Source of the DNA: Puniceicoccaceae bacterium
GTDB lineage: Bacteria > Verrucomicrobiota > Verrucomicrobiae > Opitutales > Coraliomargaritaceae
Length of the DNA: 25,844 bases
NCBI GenBank assembly: GCA_902516225.1
Contig: CABXXS010000014.1
Location: 1 to 25,844 of the forward strand
Direction: 5' to 3'
The position numbers and the translations under genes are program-made. The stretch's first letter is position 1. Each line of letters begins with the position of its first letter. Of this stretch, positions 1 through 7,261 are shown in pieces. A model generated the notes under the pieces. It made no database searches and was not told where the DNA came from. It saw only the letters and a list, made by a program, of their open reading frames with translations.

Positions 1-1224
1 TGGAATAGTAGCTACCATCACGATGCAAAAAAATGTAAAGTAACCAAAACGATCAGCCAAAAATCCACTCACTGCAGTAGTCGGCCAGAGCACAAGGTTC
101 ATGATCGCCGTGCAGAAAGCATAATGCGTCATATGATACTTCCCAGGACTGATCTGTTGCATCATGTAGAGCATGTTCGCGATAAATCCAAAACTATAGA
201 AAAACTTCTCGATCGTGACCAATGACCCCACGGTCCAGAGTGTCACGGGCTCCCCACCCTGAGCCGCAAGTGCGAGATAGACATAAGTCAAATTCGGCAG
301 GTTGAGACAAATCGCCATAGTAAAAAGTGTCTTCTTCAGCCCGTAATTAGAGATAAACATTCCTCCTAGGATACCACCCGCCAGACTCACCACCGTACTC
401 ACTGTGCCATCGATAATACTCTTCTGAGCAAGAGATAATCCAATGCCACCCACCTCCGAGTCGGCTTGCAGAAACAAATGCCCCACTCCTAATAACAAAC
501 CCTCTCCACTTCGAAACAGAAAGACAAACGCTAGCATGCCCCAGATTTGTGGCTTCCGAAAGAAATCAATCCACGCATCAACGAAAGTGACTCGCGCTTC
601 TTTAATACTCTTAGGGTGATCCGCCACTGAGCCCCTGGGTAAGAAAAAGATATGGTAGCCAGCCAAAGCCGACATCACGGCTGCCGCCACGCACCAAGCG
701 ATCGTCCAGGAAGACGTTTCTCCCTCCCCGAAGTAACTCGCGACATAGACGATGAAGGCCATCGAAAAAATACGCCCAACATTCCAGAATACCCCTTGTA
801 TACCTACATACTTGGCCTGCTCTTTCTTATTTAAGCTCGTGATGTAAATACCATCCATACAGATATCCTGCGTCGCCGAAGCGAATGCCATCATCCACAA
901 CACAGCTATCGAAATCAGAAAGTAACTCGACATCGGCAAACAAAACCCGACCAATACTAGAAGACCCACCATCGAAAATTCCATCAACAAGACAATCCAC
1001 TTCTTTGTCTTAAACATATCGAGAAAAGCGGCCCAAATGGGCTTCAGCGACCACATCAGGGTGATGTTCCCCACCCAGAAAGTGATCTCGGTGTCTGAAT
1101 GCCCAAGGTCTTTAAACATCGTCGCCGCGACCCAGGTGATCATGACATAAGGAATACCCTCGGCGAAGTATCCTGAAGGCACCCAAGACCAAGGATTGCG
1201 GGTGGTGCTTGTGTTTTGACTCAT
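1..1224 (-). CDS. AmpG-like major facilitator superfamily permease (C-terminus beyond window)
   Basis: The minus strand is open from an ATG at 1224 to the left edge, giving 408 codons with no stop, so the 3' end lies outside the window. The protein is highly hydrophobic with many membrane-spanning segments separated by short charged loops. Its start (SGYFAEGIPYVMITWVAATMF) and the following 'LKPIWAAFLD' segment resemble the first two helices and the cytoplasmic loop of AmpG/PAT-type MFS carriers (G-x-P ... K-x-x-W-A-x-x-x-D). Such carriers import muropeptides or sugars by proton symport; the substrate here cannot be read from sequence. It is transcribed away from the C39 peptidase gene, with a 110-base divergent gap between them. 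MFS-type transporter is a confident call; AmpG likeness is moderate. Confidence 0.75.
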   Translation of the reverse strand, partial: MSQNTSTTRNPWSWVPSGYFAEGIPYVMITWVAATMFKDLGHSDTEITFWVGNITLMWSLKPIWAAFLDMFKTKKWIVLLMEFSMVGLLVLVGFCLPMSSYFLISIAVLWMMAFASATQDICMDGIYITSLNKKEQAKYVGIQGVFWNVGRIFSMAFIVYVASYFGEGETSSWTIAWCVAAAVMSALAGYHIFFLPRGSVADHPKSIKEARVTFVDAWIDFFRKPQIWGMLAFVFLFRSGEGLLLGVGHLFLQADSEVGGIGLSLAQKSIIDGTVSTVVSLAGGILGGMFISNYGLKKTLFTMAICLNLPNLTYVYLALAAQGGEPVTLWTVGSLVTIEKFFYSFGFIANMLYMMQQISPGKYHMTHYAFCTAIMNLVLWPTTAVSGFLADRFGYFTFFCIVMVATIP

Positions 1225-1334
1225 AGGGTAAATGATAAGATTTATAAAGGTAGCCCGATCGAGCCTAGGAGCGAGCAAAGATATTAATAAAGATAAAATT
1301 GGCTGATGGACCGTCACTACATAGTTTCTGATCA

Positions 1335-2720
1335 ATGAAAGGACTTTTTCTCACTGGTTTATTGGCCATCAGCACTCTGTGTCTGCATGCCGTAGAAATC
1401 TCCAATAGCGAGGGTATCATTATCGAGGTTGAGATTCTCGTAATTGATAATGCCCGTATCCAAATTCAAACGGCGAATGGGCAAGTAACTTGGCTAGATC
1501 GTGCAAGGCTATCCGAGGAGAGCCAAAAAATGATCAAGAATAAAGAAACGAGGGAGCAAAACGCACATATAGCTCTCAATGCACTACTTGACATCAATTT
1601 GTTCATCGATTCGAACCTATGGGACGACCCCAGCGCAGCAGTAGCCGAACGCTTAAGATGGCCGCATGAATCGAAAACAGACTCACAAAGCAGCTTCCGT
1701 TATTATCCGCACGCGAACTATCGTATACTGCAAGCCCGACCCTACTCAGCTGTACTCTACGGTGAAGACGGAAAGGTGCAGCACGTCAGTATCGTCTTTG
1801 CTAACAAGGGAGACTTCAAATTCAGTGACTCGCCAGACGCGGGCGAAATCGGTGATATGGAGCGAGCGATTGAACAGGACTTTGAACAAATCCGTAATCT
1901 CCTTAGCGAGCAACTCGGCGAGCCAGATCGCCAACAGTTCGGTGTAGGCCGTGGGATTAAACAACTCATTGATCGCTGGGACTGTGAATCACATGCCTTT
2001 CTACTCGCCTCGAAGGACGGAGAGTATACCAGCCTGAAGATCATGCACCCCTCTGCTGCCGATAATAAAGGTCGCGGTAAAAAAATCTCCGACGCCGAAT
2101 TGCGTAGATTGACTACAGAGAACATCATAACCAAAGCTAACGGTGATGTACTGATCGGTAATATCCCGATGGTCGATCAGGGACCTAAGGGATACTGCGT
2201 CCCAGCTACCTTTGAGCGCTACCTACGCTACATGCAAATCCCCGCCGACATGTACATCCTTGCAATGGCGGGACAGACGCAGGTCGGCGGTGGCACTTCG
2301 CTGGCGAGCATTATCGATGCAGTCGATGGCTATGTGGGCTCGCATAACCGCTCAATGAAAGAAGTCAGCAGCGAGATTAAAATACGCACGATAAAAAAAT
2401 ACATCGATGAGGGTCTTCCGATTATTTGGACGATGTTCTCCTCGCATGATTACAACAGCTTTGTCAATAAGCGCACAATTAAACGGCGTAGTGTCAACGA
2501 TTGGGAGGCATGGAAAGACCGAAGCAAGACCGAGGCACGCAGTATCAATCTGCGCAAAGACTTTATGTCAGCACACGCGTGCATGATTATCGGCTATAAC
2601 AAAGCGACCGACGAAATCGCGGTGAGTGACTCGTGGGGTCCAAGCTACGCGGAGCGATGGGTGCCCGTCGAGCAGATGGAACAAGTCTCGCAAGGTTCGA
2701 TCTACTTGATTGATTTCTAA
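1335..2720 (+). CDS. Secreted C39-like cysteine peptidase with SHD1-like N-terminal domain
   Basis: A 461-residue protein with a signal peptide (Lys2, then hydrophobic GLFLTGLLAISTLCLHA, cleavage near residue 19-20). Residues about 21-70 resemble the SHD1-type module common in Verrucomicrobiota and Planctomycetota secreted proteins (a 'W-L-D...L-S' stretch near 53-60). The C-terminal part looks like a papain-fold C39-type (peptidase_C39_2) domain: 'DQGPKGYCVPAT' with candidate nucleophile Cys288, 'SAHACMIIGYN' with His414, and 'VSDSWG' with Asp432. The substrate is unknown. It stands alone: the divergent permease lies upstream, and rsmG converges 84 bases downstream with no obvious terminator between. 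Family assignment is by motif only; an inactive papain-like domain is possible but the triad looks intact. Confidence 0.75.
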   Translation: MKGLFLTGLLAISTLCLHAVEISNSEGIIIEVEILVIDNARIQIQTANGQVTWLDRARLSEESQKMIKNKETREQNAHIALNALLDINLFIDSNLWDDPSAAVAERLRWPHESKTDSQSSFRYYPHANYRILQARPYSAVLYGEDGKVQHVSIVFANKGDFKFSDSPDAGEIGDMERAIEQDFEQIRNLLSEQLGEPDRQQFGVGRGIKQLIDRWDCESHAFLLASKDGEYTSLKIMHPSAADNKGRGKKISDAELRRLTTENIITKANGDVLIGNIPMVDQGPKGYCVPATFERYLRYMQIPADMYILAMAGQTQVGGGTSLASIIDAVDGYVGSHNRSMKEVSSEIKIRTIKKYIDEGLPIIWTMFSSHDYNSFVNKRTIKRRSVNDWEAWKDRSKTEARSINLRKDFMSAHACMIIGYNKATDEIAVSDSWGPSYAERWVPVEQMEQVSQGSIYLIDF

Positions 2721-2804
2721 GCTTAGCTTCCTTGCTGTGTCTGAAACATACTGCTATCAAAACCAGATCGAAGCAAAGGCATTCGACAAGCGCACACGAC
2801 CCGT

Positions 2805-3470
2805 TTAACTAACTTCTTTCCTCGGCTTGCGCGCCCTCGGGACGTCGCGCGCATCAAAATGGAGGATATATTTTTGTTCGAAGTATGGATCGCTGAAAGT
2901 CTCACCCAAATAAATCGTCTTTCGCGGGCGAATACCAAGTAATTCTAGTTCATCTTCAAGCTCTCCTCCCTTCCAATAAAGTACACCGTTGGGAATCGAA
3001 TTGCGTGAGCCACGGCGGAGGTTTTCTCTAATCCAGCTAAAAAACTCAGGAAGGTTTTTTACGGCACGACCAGTAACAAAGTCGAACTGCTTTTTGACTT
3101 CCTCAGCCCGATGTTGACCAACTTCCACATTCTTTAGACCGAGCTGATCCGCTAAATCTTTGACCACTGTGACTTTTTTTCCGATCGAATCAATTAGAGT
3201 GAAATGAGCCTGCGGATAGCAAATAGCCATGATAATTCCTGGAAAACCTCCACCTGTACCTACGTCTAAGACTCGAGTGCCCTGCATGAGTTTAAGATGA
3301 TTAGTTATCGCTAGGCAGTGTGAGAGATGATACTCTTCTAAGCGGTCAATATCTTTTCGGGATATTAAGTTAATCTTAGAATTCCAATCACGAAGTAGAA
3401 CAGCCCAAGTTTCTAGCGCCGACCAAGCAGACACGTCTACATATGGAAATCTTTCTCTGAGTAAACTCAT
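2805..3470 (-). CDS. rsmG: 16S rRNA (guanine527-N7)-methyltransferase RsmG (GidB)
   Basis: A 221-residue SAM-dependent methyltransferase that in the RsmG family modifies G527 of 16S rRNA; loss of this activity is known to give low-level streptomycin resistance. The family features are clear: 'NLISRKD' near 34-40, the SAM-binding loop '[13 protein letters not shown]' at 67-79, the acidic 'LIDS' strand at 92-95, and 'VTGRAV' at 132-137. Length is typical. The ATG at 3470 puts the N-terminus where the family expects it, though no good Shine-Dalgarno is visible. It reads out of the structured non-coding region 3471-3966, and a minus-strand terminator-like hairpin lies about 100 bases upstream of its start, so it may have an attenuated leader. 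Confidence 0.95.
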   Translation of the reverse strand: MSLLRERFPYVDVSAWSALETWAVLLRDWNSKINLISRKDIDRLEEYHLSHCLAITNHLKLMQGTRVLDVGTGGGFPGIIMAICYPQAHFTLIDSIGKKVTVVKDLADQLGLKNVEVGQHRAEEVKKQFDFVTGRAVKNLPEFFSWIRENLRRGSRNSIPNGVLYWKGGELEDELELLGIRPRKTIYLGETFSDPYFEQKYILHFDARDVPRARKPRKEVS

Positions 3471-3571
3471 TTGGGGTAATAGATATGAGGGGTTTAAAAG
3501 TTACGAAGTACCACAGTGCGTACACTCTAATAATATAAAAGTTTCTTCATCTGAAGTTAGCTATATTAAAC

Positions 3572-3606
3572 AAAAAGGCGCAGTCCCTACCCCTAAGGAC
3601 TGCGCC
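3572..3606 (-). terminator. Intrinsic terminator upstream of rsmG
   Basis: Perfect 10-bp stem GGCGCAGTCC / GGACTGCGCC (3606-3597 with 3586-3577, 10-base loop), followed on the minus strand by TTTTTG. The U-run lies only on this strand. It would end transcripts coming from the right, before rsmG, unless antiterminated. Confidence 0.75.
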
Positions 3607-3690
3607 TACCATTGTCTACTTAATACCCTCCGGAGAGGGATTTTGTTACCCCATACTTCCTTGCGGAAGTAAAGTTAAGAATGGACGTAT
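3572..3690 (-). ncRNA. Putative structured small RNA or rsmG leader ending in an intrinsic terminator
   Basis: On the minus strand this stretch can fold as a compact RNA. An outer stem pairs CCATT (3684-3680) with AATGG (3613-3609) and CTTAA (3679-3675) with TTAAG (3623-3619). It encloses two hairpins: TACTTCC-GCAA-GGAAGTA (3671-3654) and CCCTC-TCCG-GAGGG (3639-3626). A 10-bp terminator stem followed by TTTTTG comes last. On this strand the loops read GCAA (GNRA type) and UCCG (UNCG type), both unusually stable RNA tetraloops; on the plus strand they would be TTGC and CGGA. This is why I assign the minus strand. No known family was recognised. It could be an independent RNA or the leader of rsmG. 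The 5' end is a guess. Confidence 0.45.
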
Positions 3691-3738
3691 AATAATAAAT
3701 TAAGATTGATCAAGGTGGTTCTCTCGTTGTAGGAATGT

Positions 3739-3788
3739 ACTAATTAAACTAATAAGAATTATAAGTTTAACTAATGTTAAAAACTAAT
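3739..3788. repeat. AT-rich segment with four ACTAAT repeats
   Basis: The hexamer ACTAAT occurs at 3739, 3748, 3770 and 3783 within a very AT-rich block of the rsmG-dciA intergenic region. The spacing is irregular (9, 22 and 13 bases). The role is unknown: a protein-binding cluster, an unwinding-prone element, or chance in AT-rich DNA. Confidence 0.3.
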
Positions 3789-3792
3789 AATT

Positions 3793-3824
3793 TGACACGG
3801 GGTTTACCCCTAAACCCCGTGTCA
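3793..3824. repeat. Perfect 32-base palindrome (14-bp stem, 4-base loop)
   Basis: TGACACGGGGTTTA (3793-3806), loop CCCC, then the exact complement 3811-3824. Neither strand has an adjacent U-run (the minus strand continues AATTATTAGTTTTT), so it is not a textbook terminator. It could be a terminator for a leftward transcript, an operator, or part of a structured RNA. Its loop region TTTACCCCTAAA shares TACCCC with two other sites in the same non-coding region. Confidence 0.6.
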
Positions 3825-3966
3825 GGATCTTATGTACTTTGACTTATTACCCAACTCCCAACACGTGGGAAATGAAATGACTGGAAAGAACTAATTTATT
3901 AGCTAACATCTATCATGCCACTTCCCATTATTTGGCTATTATTAGTAAAAAATTCTCTTAAAAATA

Positions 3967-4332
3967 GTGAAATTCTCCAAAAATACTGAAGATATCATCG
4001 CAGACTTTAGGGGCTTACCTCATACAGTGACGAGTTCTTCACGTAGGGAGCCCACTGCTTTGGACAGTCTTCTTGTTATGCTACAAGAAAAATACCGACT
4101 AGAGAAGCCCAGTCCTGAGCGCTCACTAGTCGAAAACTGGGAGGCAGTATTTGGCCCTAGTCTATGTGAGCGTTGTCATCCTGTACGGATCAAGGATGAA
4201 GACACATTAATTATTTCGGTCACCAATCAAACCCTGCGCTCCGAACTGCAGTTTATGAAACGCGCAGTTTTAAAAAGAATCCAATCACTCGAGCACTGCG
4301 CAGATATTAAAGATATTGTGGTCAGAAGTTAA
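3967..4332 (+). CDS. DciA-like protein (DUF721)
   Basis: A 121-residue protein whose C-terminal half (about 55-121) matches the DUF721/DciA pattern: 'VENWEAVFGPSL', then a basic 'HPVRI', the strand 'DTLIISVTNQTLRSEL', and a helix ending 'LKRIQSL'. DciA proteins help load the replicative helicase DnaB in bacteria lacking DnaC-type loaders. The start is GTG at 3967, the first usable start in frame; no strong Shine-Dalgarno is seen. It follows the structured 495-base non-coding region and precedes thyA by 87 bases. The sequence is divergent, so the family call is good but the helicase-loading role is inferred. Confidence 0.7.
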   Translation: MKFSKNTEDIIADFRGLPHTVTSSSRREPTALDSLLVMLQEKYRLEKPSPERSLVENWEAVFGPSLCERCHPVRIKDEDTLIISVTNQTLRSELQFMKRAVLKRIQSLEHCADIKDIVVRS

Positions 4333-4419
4333 AACTTAAGGAAAATAATTGATTGCTGTCTACCATAGCTCGCGCATTGACAGAGGCGTCCACTACTAAA
4401 AAGTATATATATTCTTAAT

Positions 4420-5214
4420 ATGGAAAGCTACCTTGATTTACTCCGAATAGTCAAAGAGACCGGCACTTACCGAGACGACCGTACTAGCACCGGCACCTAT
4501 TCAGTCTTCGGTGCCCAAGCTCGCTTCTCCCTAGACCCCAACTTCCCTCTCCTGACAACCAAGAAGCTACACCTTCGATCGATTATCCACGAATTGCTTT
4601 GGTTTATCAAGGGCGAGACAAATATTAGTTATCTAAAGGAAAACAAAGTGCGAATCTGGGATGAGTGGGCTGATAAAAATGGCGACTTGGGTCGTGTTTA
4701 TGGTGCCCAATGGCGTGATTGGTCGGCTCCTGAAGGGGAGCGAGTAGACCAATTATCAGAGGTGATAGACTCCCTGAAGAACAACCCCAATAGTCGCCGG
4801 CACATCGTCTGCGCATGGAACCCTGGAGAGATTAGACATATGGCTCTTCCTCCATGCCACGCGCTGTTTCAATTCTACATATCAAATGGAGAGCTAAGCT
4901 GCCAACTCTACCAGCGTAGCGCCGATATCTTTCTAGGTGTTCCCTTCAATATCGCTTCTTATGCACTACTAACGATGATGGTAGCACAGGTCTGCGGACT
5001 TAAAGCCAAGGATTTCGTACATACATTTGGCGATCTACATCTTTATGCCAACCATATGGAACAAGCCGAAGAGCAACTATCCAGGAAACCTAGGGCCCTA
5101 CCACAAATGAGAATTAACCCTGATATTAAGGACATTAATGAGTTTAAATTTGAAGACTTCGAGCTCATTAACTACGACCCGCACCCTGCAATCAAAGCGC
5201 CAATTGCGGTATAA
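4420..5214 (+). CDS. thyA: Thymidylate synthase
   Basis: Makes dTMP from dUMP using methylene-tetrahydrofolate, releasing dihydrofolate. At 264 residues it has the same length as the E. coli enzyme. Key parts are present: phosphate-binding Arg21 in 'DDRTSTGT' (19-26), '[22 protein letters not shown]' (44-65), the nucleophile Cys146 in 'PPCHALFQF', '[13 protein letters not shown]' (165-177), and the conserved C-terminal 'APIAV'. The gene is followed 76 bases later by folA, which recycles the dihydrofolate made here, so the two are probably a functional pair. Confidence 0.98.
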   Translation: MESYLDLLRIVKETGTYRDDRTSTGTYSVFGAQARFSLDPNFPLLTTKKLHLRSIIHELLWFIKGETNISYLKENKVRIWDEWADKNGDLGRVYGAQWRDWSAPEGERVDQLSEVIDSLKNNPNSRRHIVCAWNPGEIRHMALPPCHALFQFYISNGELSCQLYQRSADIFLGVPFNIASYALLTMMVAQVCGLKAKDFVHTFGDLHLYANHMEQAEEQLSRKPRALPQMRINPDIKDINEFKFEDFELINYDPHPAIKAPIAV

Positions 5215-5217
5215 TAT

Positions 5218-5252
5218 TGGTGGCGCAGCTCAATGGGTTAGAGTGAGGTAAG
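5218..5252 (+). other. tRNA 5'-half-like fragment
   Basis: The stretch contains AGCTCAATGGGTTAGAG, which reads like a tRNA D-arm (GCTC stem, A-A-x-GG loop, GAG of the return strand), preceded by GGTGGCGC as a 7-base acceptor-like 5' strand. No anticodon arm, T-arm (GGTTCGA) or matching 3' acceptor follows before folA. It may be a decayed tRNA, a recombination scar, or a chance match. Confidence 0.3.
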
Positions 5253-5290
5253 TTTGGAGCAAATAATTCTAATTTCATCACACGCTAAGA

Positions 5291-5773
5291 GTGAACACTT
5301 ATAAAGCTATAGCAGCAATGTCTGAAAACCGCGTTATTGGTAATGCAGGAGACATCCCATGGCACCTTCCCGGTGACTTCAAGTGGTTTAAGCAAACTAC
5401 GATGGGCGCTATCCTTGTAATGGGGCGAAAAACCTACGAATCAATTGGGCGCCCACTCCCAGGGCGCGAGACTTATGTACTTAGTCGCCATTCGCGCCAG
5501 ATTCCGGGGGTCAGTAATATCACGAGCCTTCAATCATTAGATAGCTTAGATACTGACAAGGTAATATGGATTGCAGGCGGAGGAGAAGTTTACAAACAGA
5601 TGCTTGAGCGCTGTGAAGAAATCTATCTAACGAGGGTCCACAAAATTGTAGAAGGAGAAGCTTTTTTTCCTAAATTTGAAGACCAGTATTACCTAAGTTC
5701 CACTATCGATAGTAATGACGATTATACTATAGAGCACTGGGTCAAACGCTCAGAAGCTAAAGAGGCTTTATGA
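5291..5773 (+). CDS. folA: Dihydrofolate reductase
   Basis: Reduces dihydrofolate to tetrahydrofolate with NADPH. The 160-residue product has the full family pattern: 'NRVIGNAGDIPWHLPGDFKWFK' spans 13-34 (catalytic acid Asp29, Trp24), 'GRKTYESIGRPLPGR' 45-59 (NADPH binding), 'IAGGGEVY' 94-101. The GTG at 5291 is chosen because the first beta-strand 'YKAIAAM' must be included; the next Met (residue 10) would remove it. It sits downstream of thyA and converges on glgA with only 8 bases between the stop codons and no terminator hairpin. Confidence 0.97.
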   Translation: MNTYKAIAAMSENRVIGNAGDIPWHLPGDFKWFKQTTMGAILVMGRKTYESIGRPLPGRETYVLSRHSRQIPGVSNITSLQSLDSLDTDKVIWIAGGGEVYKQMLERCEEIYLTRVHKIVEGEAFFPKFEDQYYLSSTIDSNDDYTIEHWVKRSEAKEAL

Positions 5774-5781
5774 ATATCGCC

Positions 5782-7260
5782 TCAAGAAGGTGTAACTGAA
5801 CGTGCTTCTATCGCTGAAGTGTAAATCTCTTCGTATTTTAGCGCTGAAGAGTCCCAGCTGTAATCTCCGAGCATGCCATTTTTTCGGAGCTGCTCAAATT
5901 CTGCAGAGCTATTATAGTATGTGGCGCAAGCCCGGCTGATCGTATCGTAAAGTGCCTCGCCGGTTGGGGCATCAAAAACAAATCCAGTCCCGATGCCGCA
6001 ACCTTCTTGGAACTGTTCTACGGTATCTATTAAGCCACCAGTAGCCCGAACTAAGGGCACAGTACCATAGATCATAGCATACATCTGGGCAAGACCACAG
6101 GGCTCAAAGCGACTTGGCATGATAAAGTAGTCGCCACCAGCAATGGTGAGGTGAGCCAACTCATTCTTAAAACCTGTATAAGAGCCAAAGCCGAGTGGAT
6201 AGCTCGCGTTTAGACTCTCAAAGTTCTCTTCGAGTAATACATCTCCTGAACCGAGTATAGCTACTTGGATCCGCATCTCCGACATTAGGCGATCCCCAAT
6301 CGAGGCAAGTAAATCAAGGCCTTTTTGACCAGCGAAACGGGATACAACAGTAAAAAGAGGTATCTTAGGGTCGACTTCGAGGCCGTATGCTTCTTGCAGG
6401 GCGGATTTGGCAAGGACTTTCCCTTCCATATCATCGACACCAAAGAATTGGGGTATATCGGGGTCTTTCAGCGGATTCCACTCTTCTAGATCAACGCCGT
6501 TAAGTACCCCTGTCAGATCGGAAGCGCGGAATTGTAATACTGGGTGGAGCCCATGACCGCCGTCGCTAGTCTGTATTTCTTCTGCGTAAGTGGGGCTAAC
6601 CGTACTGATTTTAGTTGAATGGTATAATGCCCCTTTGAGCATATTTAAATCGCCCATTGATTCGAGACCGTCCATTCGAAAAGTAAGCTCAGGTAGGCCT
6701 GAGAAGGAAAGAAGGTTCTTATGGAAGCGGCCTTGGTGCTCTAAATTATGAATCGAAAAGACAGAAGCGACTCGCCCCATAGGACAATTTACTTCTGTAG
6801 TATTAAGATAGACTGGAGTGAGCGCACAGGTCCAATCGTGGCAGTGCACGATATCGGGAATCCAGTTAATATGCTCACAAAAATCAATCCCAGCACGACT
6901 AAAGAAAGTAAACCGCTCCCCATTGTCGCCCTCCTTTGCGCTAGGTCCTAAATAAGGGTCAGGCGCTCCAAAGTACTGATTGTGCTCTATAAAGTAACAG
7001 ACCGCCGAAGATCCAGGCAGGTTTTTACGCCAGAGCCGGCCGTAAGCTTCTTGGCTTCCGAGTCGAACGATAAGTGGCCCTTCAAGAGGTTCCGCATCAT
7101 CGAAATCGTGCATGTCAGTATATTTTGGCATCAAGACTCGAACATCGTGCCCGCGGGCAGCGAGAGATTTAGAAAGTGCGCTAACTGCATCTCCTAATCC
7201 ACCAACTTTTTTAAATGGCGTGACTTCCGGTGACAGCATTAGAATCCGGCACAGTTTCAT
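5782..7260 (-). CDS. glgA: Glycogen (starch) synthase, ADP-glucose type
   Basis: A GT5-family glucosyltransferase that extends alpha-1,4-glucan from ADP-glucose. The N-terminal 'KVGGLGDAV' (18-26) is the K-x-G-G sugar-nucleotide loop, and the C-terminal 'PSRFEPCGLAQMYAMIYG' carries the E-x-x-x-x-x-x-x-E-type active-site region, followed by 'RATGGLIDTV'. I start at the ATG at 7260 (492 aa), not the ATG at 7287. The sequence 'MKLCRILMLSPEV' from 7260 matches the usual GlgA start, an AGAGGG Shine-Dalgarno lies at 7275-7270, and the upstream exosortase stop is at 7262, so one base separates the two genes. This spacing suggests translational coupling. Confidence 0.95.
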   Translation of the reverse strand: MKLCRILMLSPEVTPFKKVGGLGDAVSALSKSLAARGHDVRVLMPKYTDMHDFDDAEPLEGPLIVRLGSQEAYGRLWRKNLPGSSAVCYFIEHNQYFGAPDPYLGPSAKEGDNGERFTFFSRAGIDFCEHINWIPDIVHCHDWTCALTPVYLNTTEVNCPMGRVASVFSIHNLEHQGRFHKNLLSFSGLPELTFRMDGLESMGDLNMLKGALYHSTKISTVSPTYAEEIQTSDGGHGLHPVLQFRASDLTGVLNGVDLEEWNPLKDPDIPQFFGVDDMEGKVLAKSALQEAYGLEVDPKIPLFTVVSRFAGQKGLDLLASIGDRLMSEMRIQVAILGSGDVLLEENFESLNASYPLGFGSYTGFKNELAHLTIAGGDYFIMPSRFEPCGLAQMYAMIYGTVPLVRATGGLIDTVEQFQEGCGIGTGFVFDAPTGEALYDTISRACATYYNSSAEFEQLRKNGMLGDYSWDSSALKYEEIYTSAIEARSVTPS

Positions 7261-7261
7261 A

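Noticed and set aside
652..834. 60-codon plus-strand frame
   Set aside because: Antisense to the MFS permease, no coding signal of its own.
3471..3966. A definite oriC call
   Set aside because: No DnaA-box cluster and no dnaA/dnaN neighbours are seen; kept only as a low-scored question.
4377..4410. TTGACA ... TATATA promoter before thyA
   Set aside because: The spacer is 21 bases, too long for a standard sigma-70 promoter, and the -10 would lie only about 10 bases from the ATG.
5218..5290. A complete tRNA gene
   Set aside because: Only the acceptor 5' strand and D-arm can be read; no anticodon stem, T-loop or 3' acceptor pairing.
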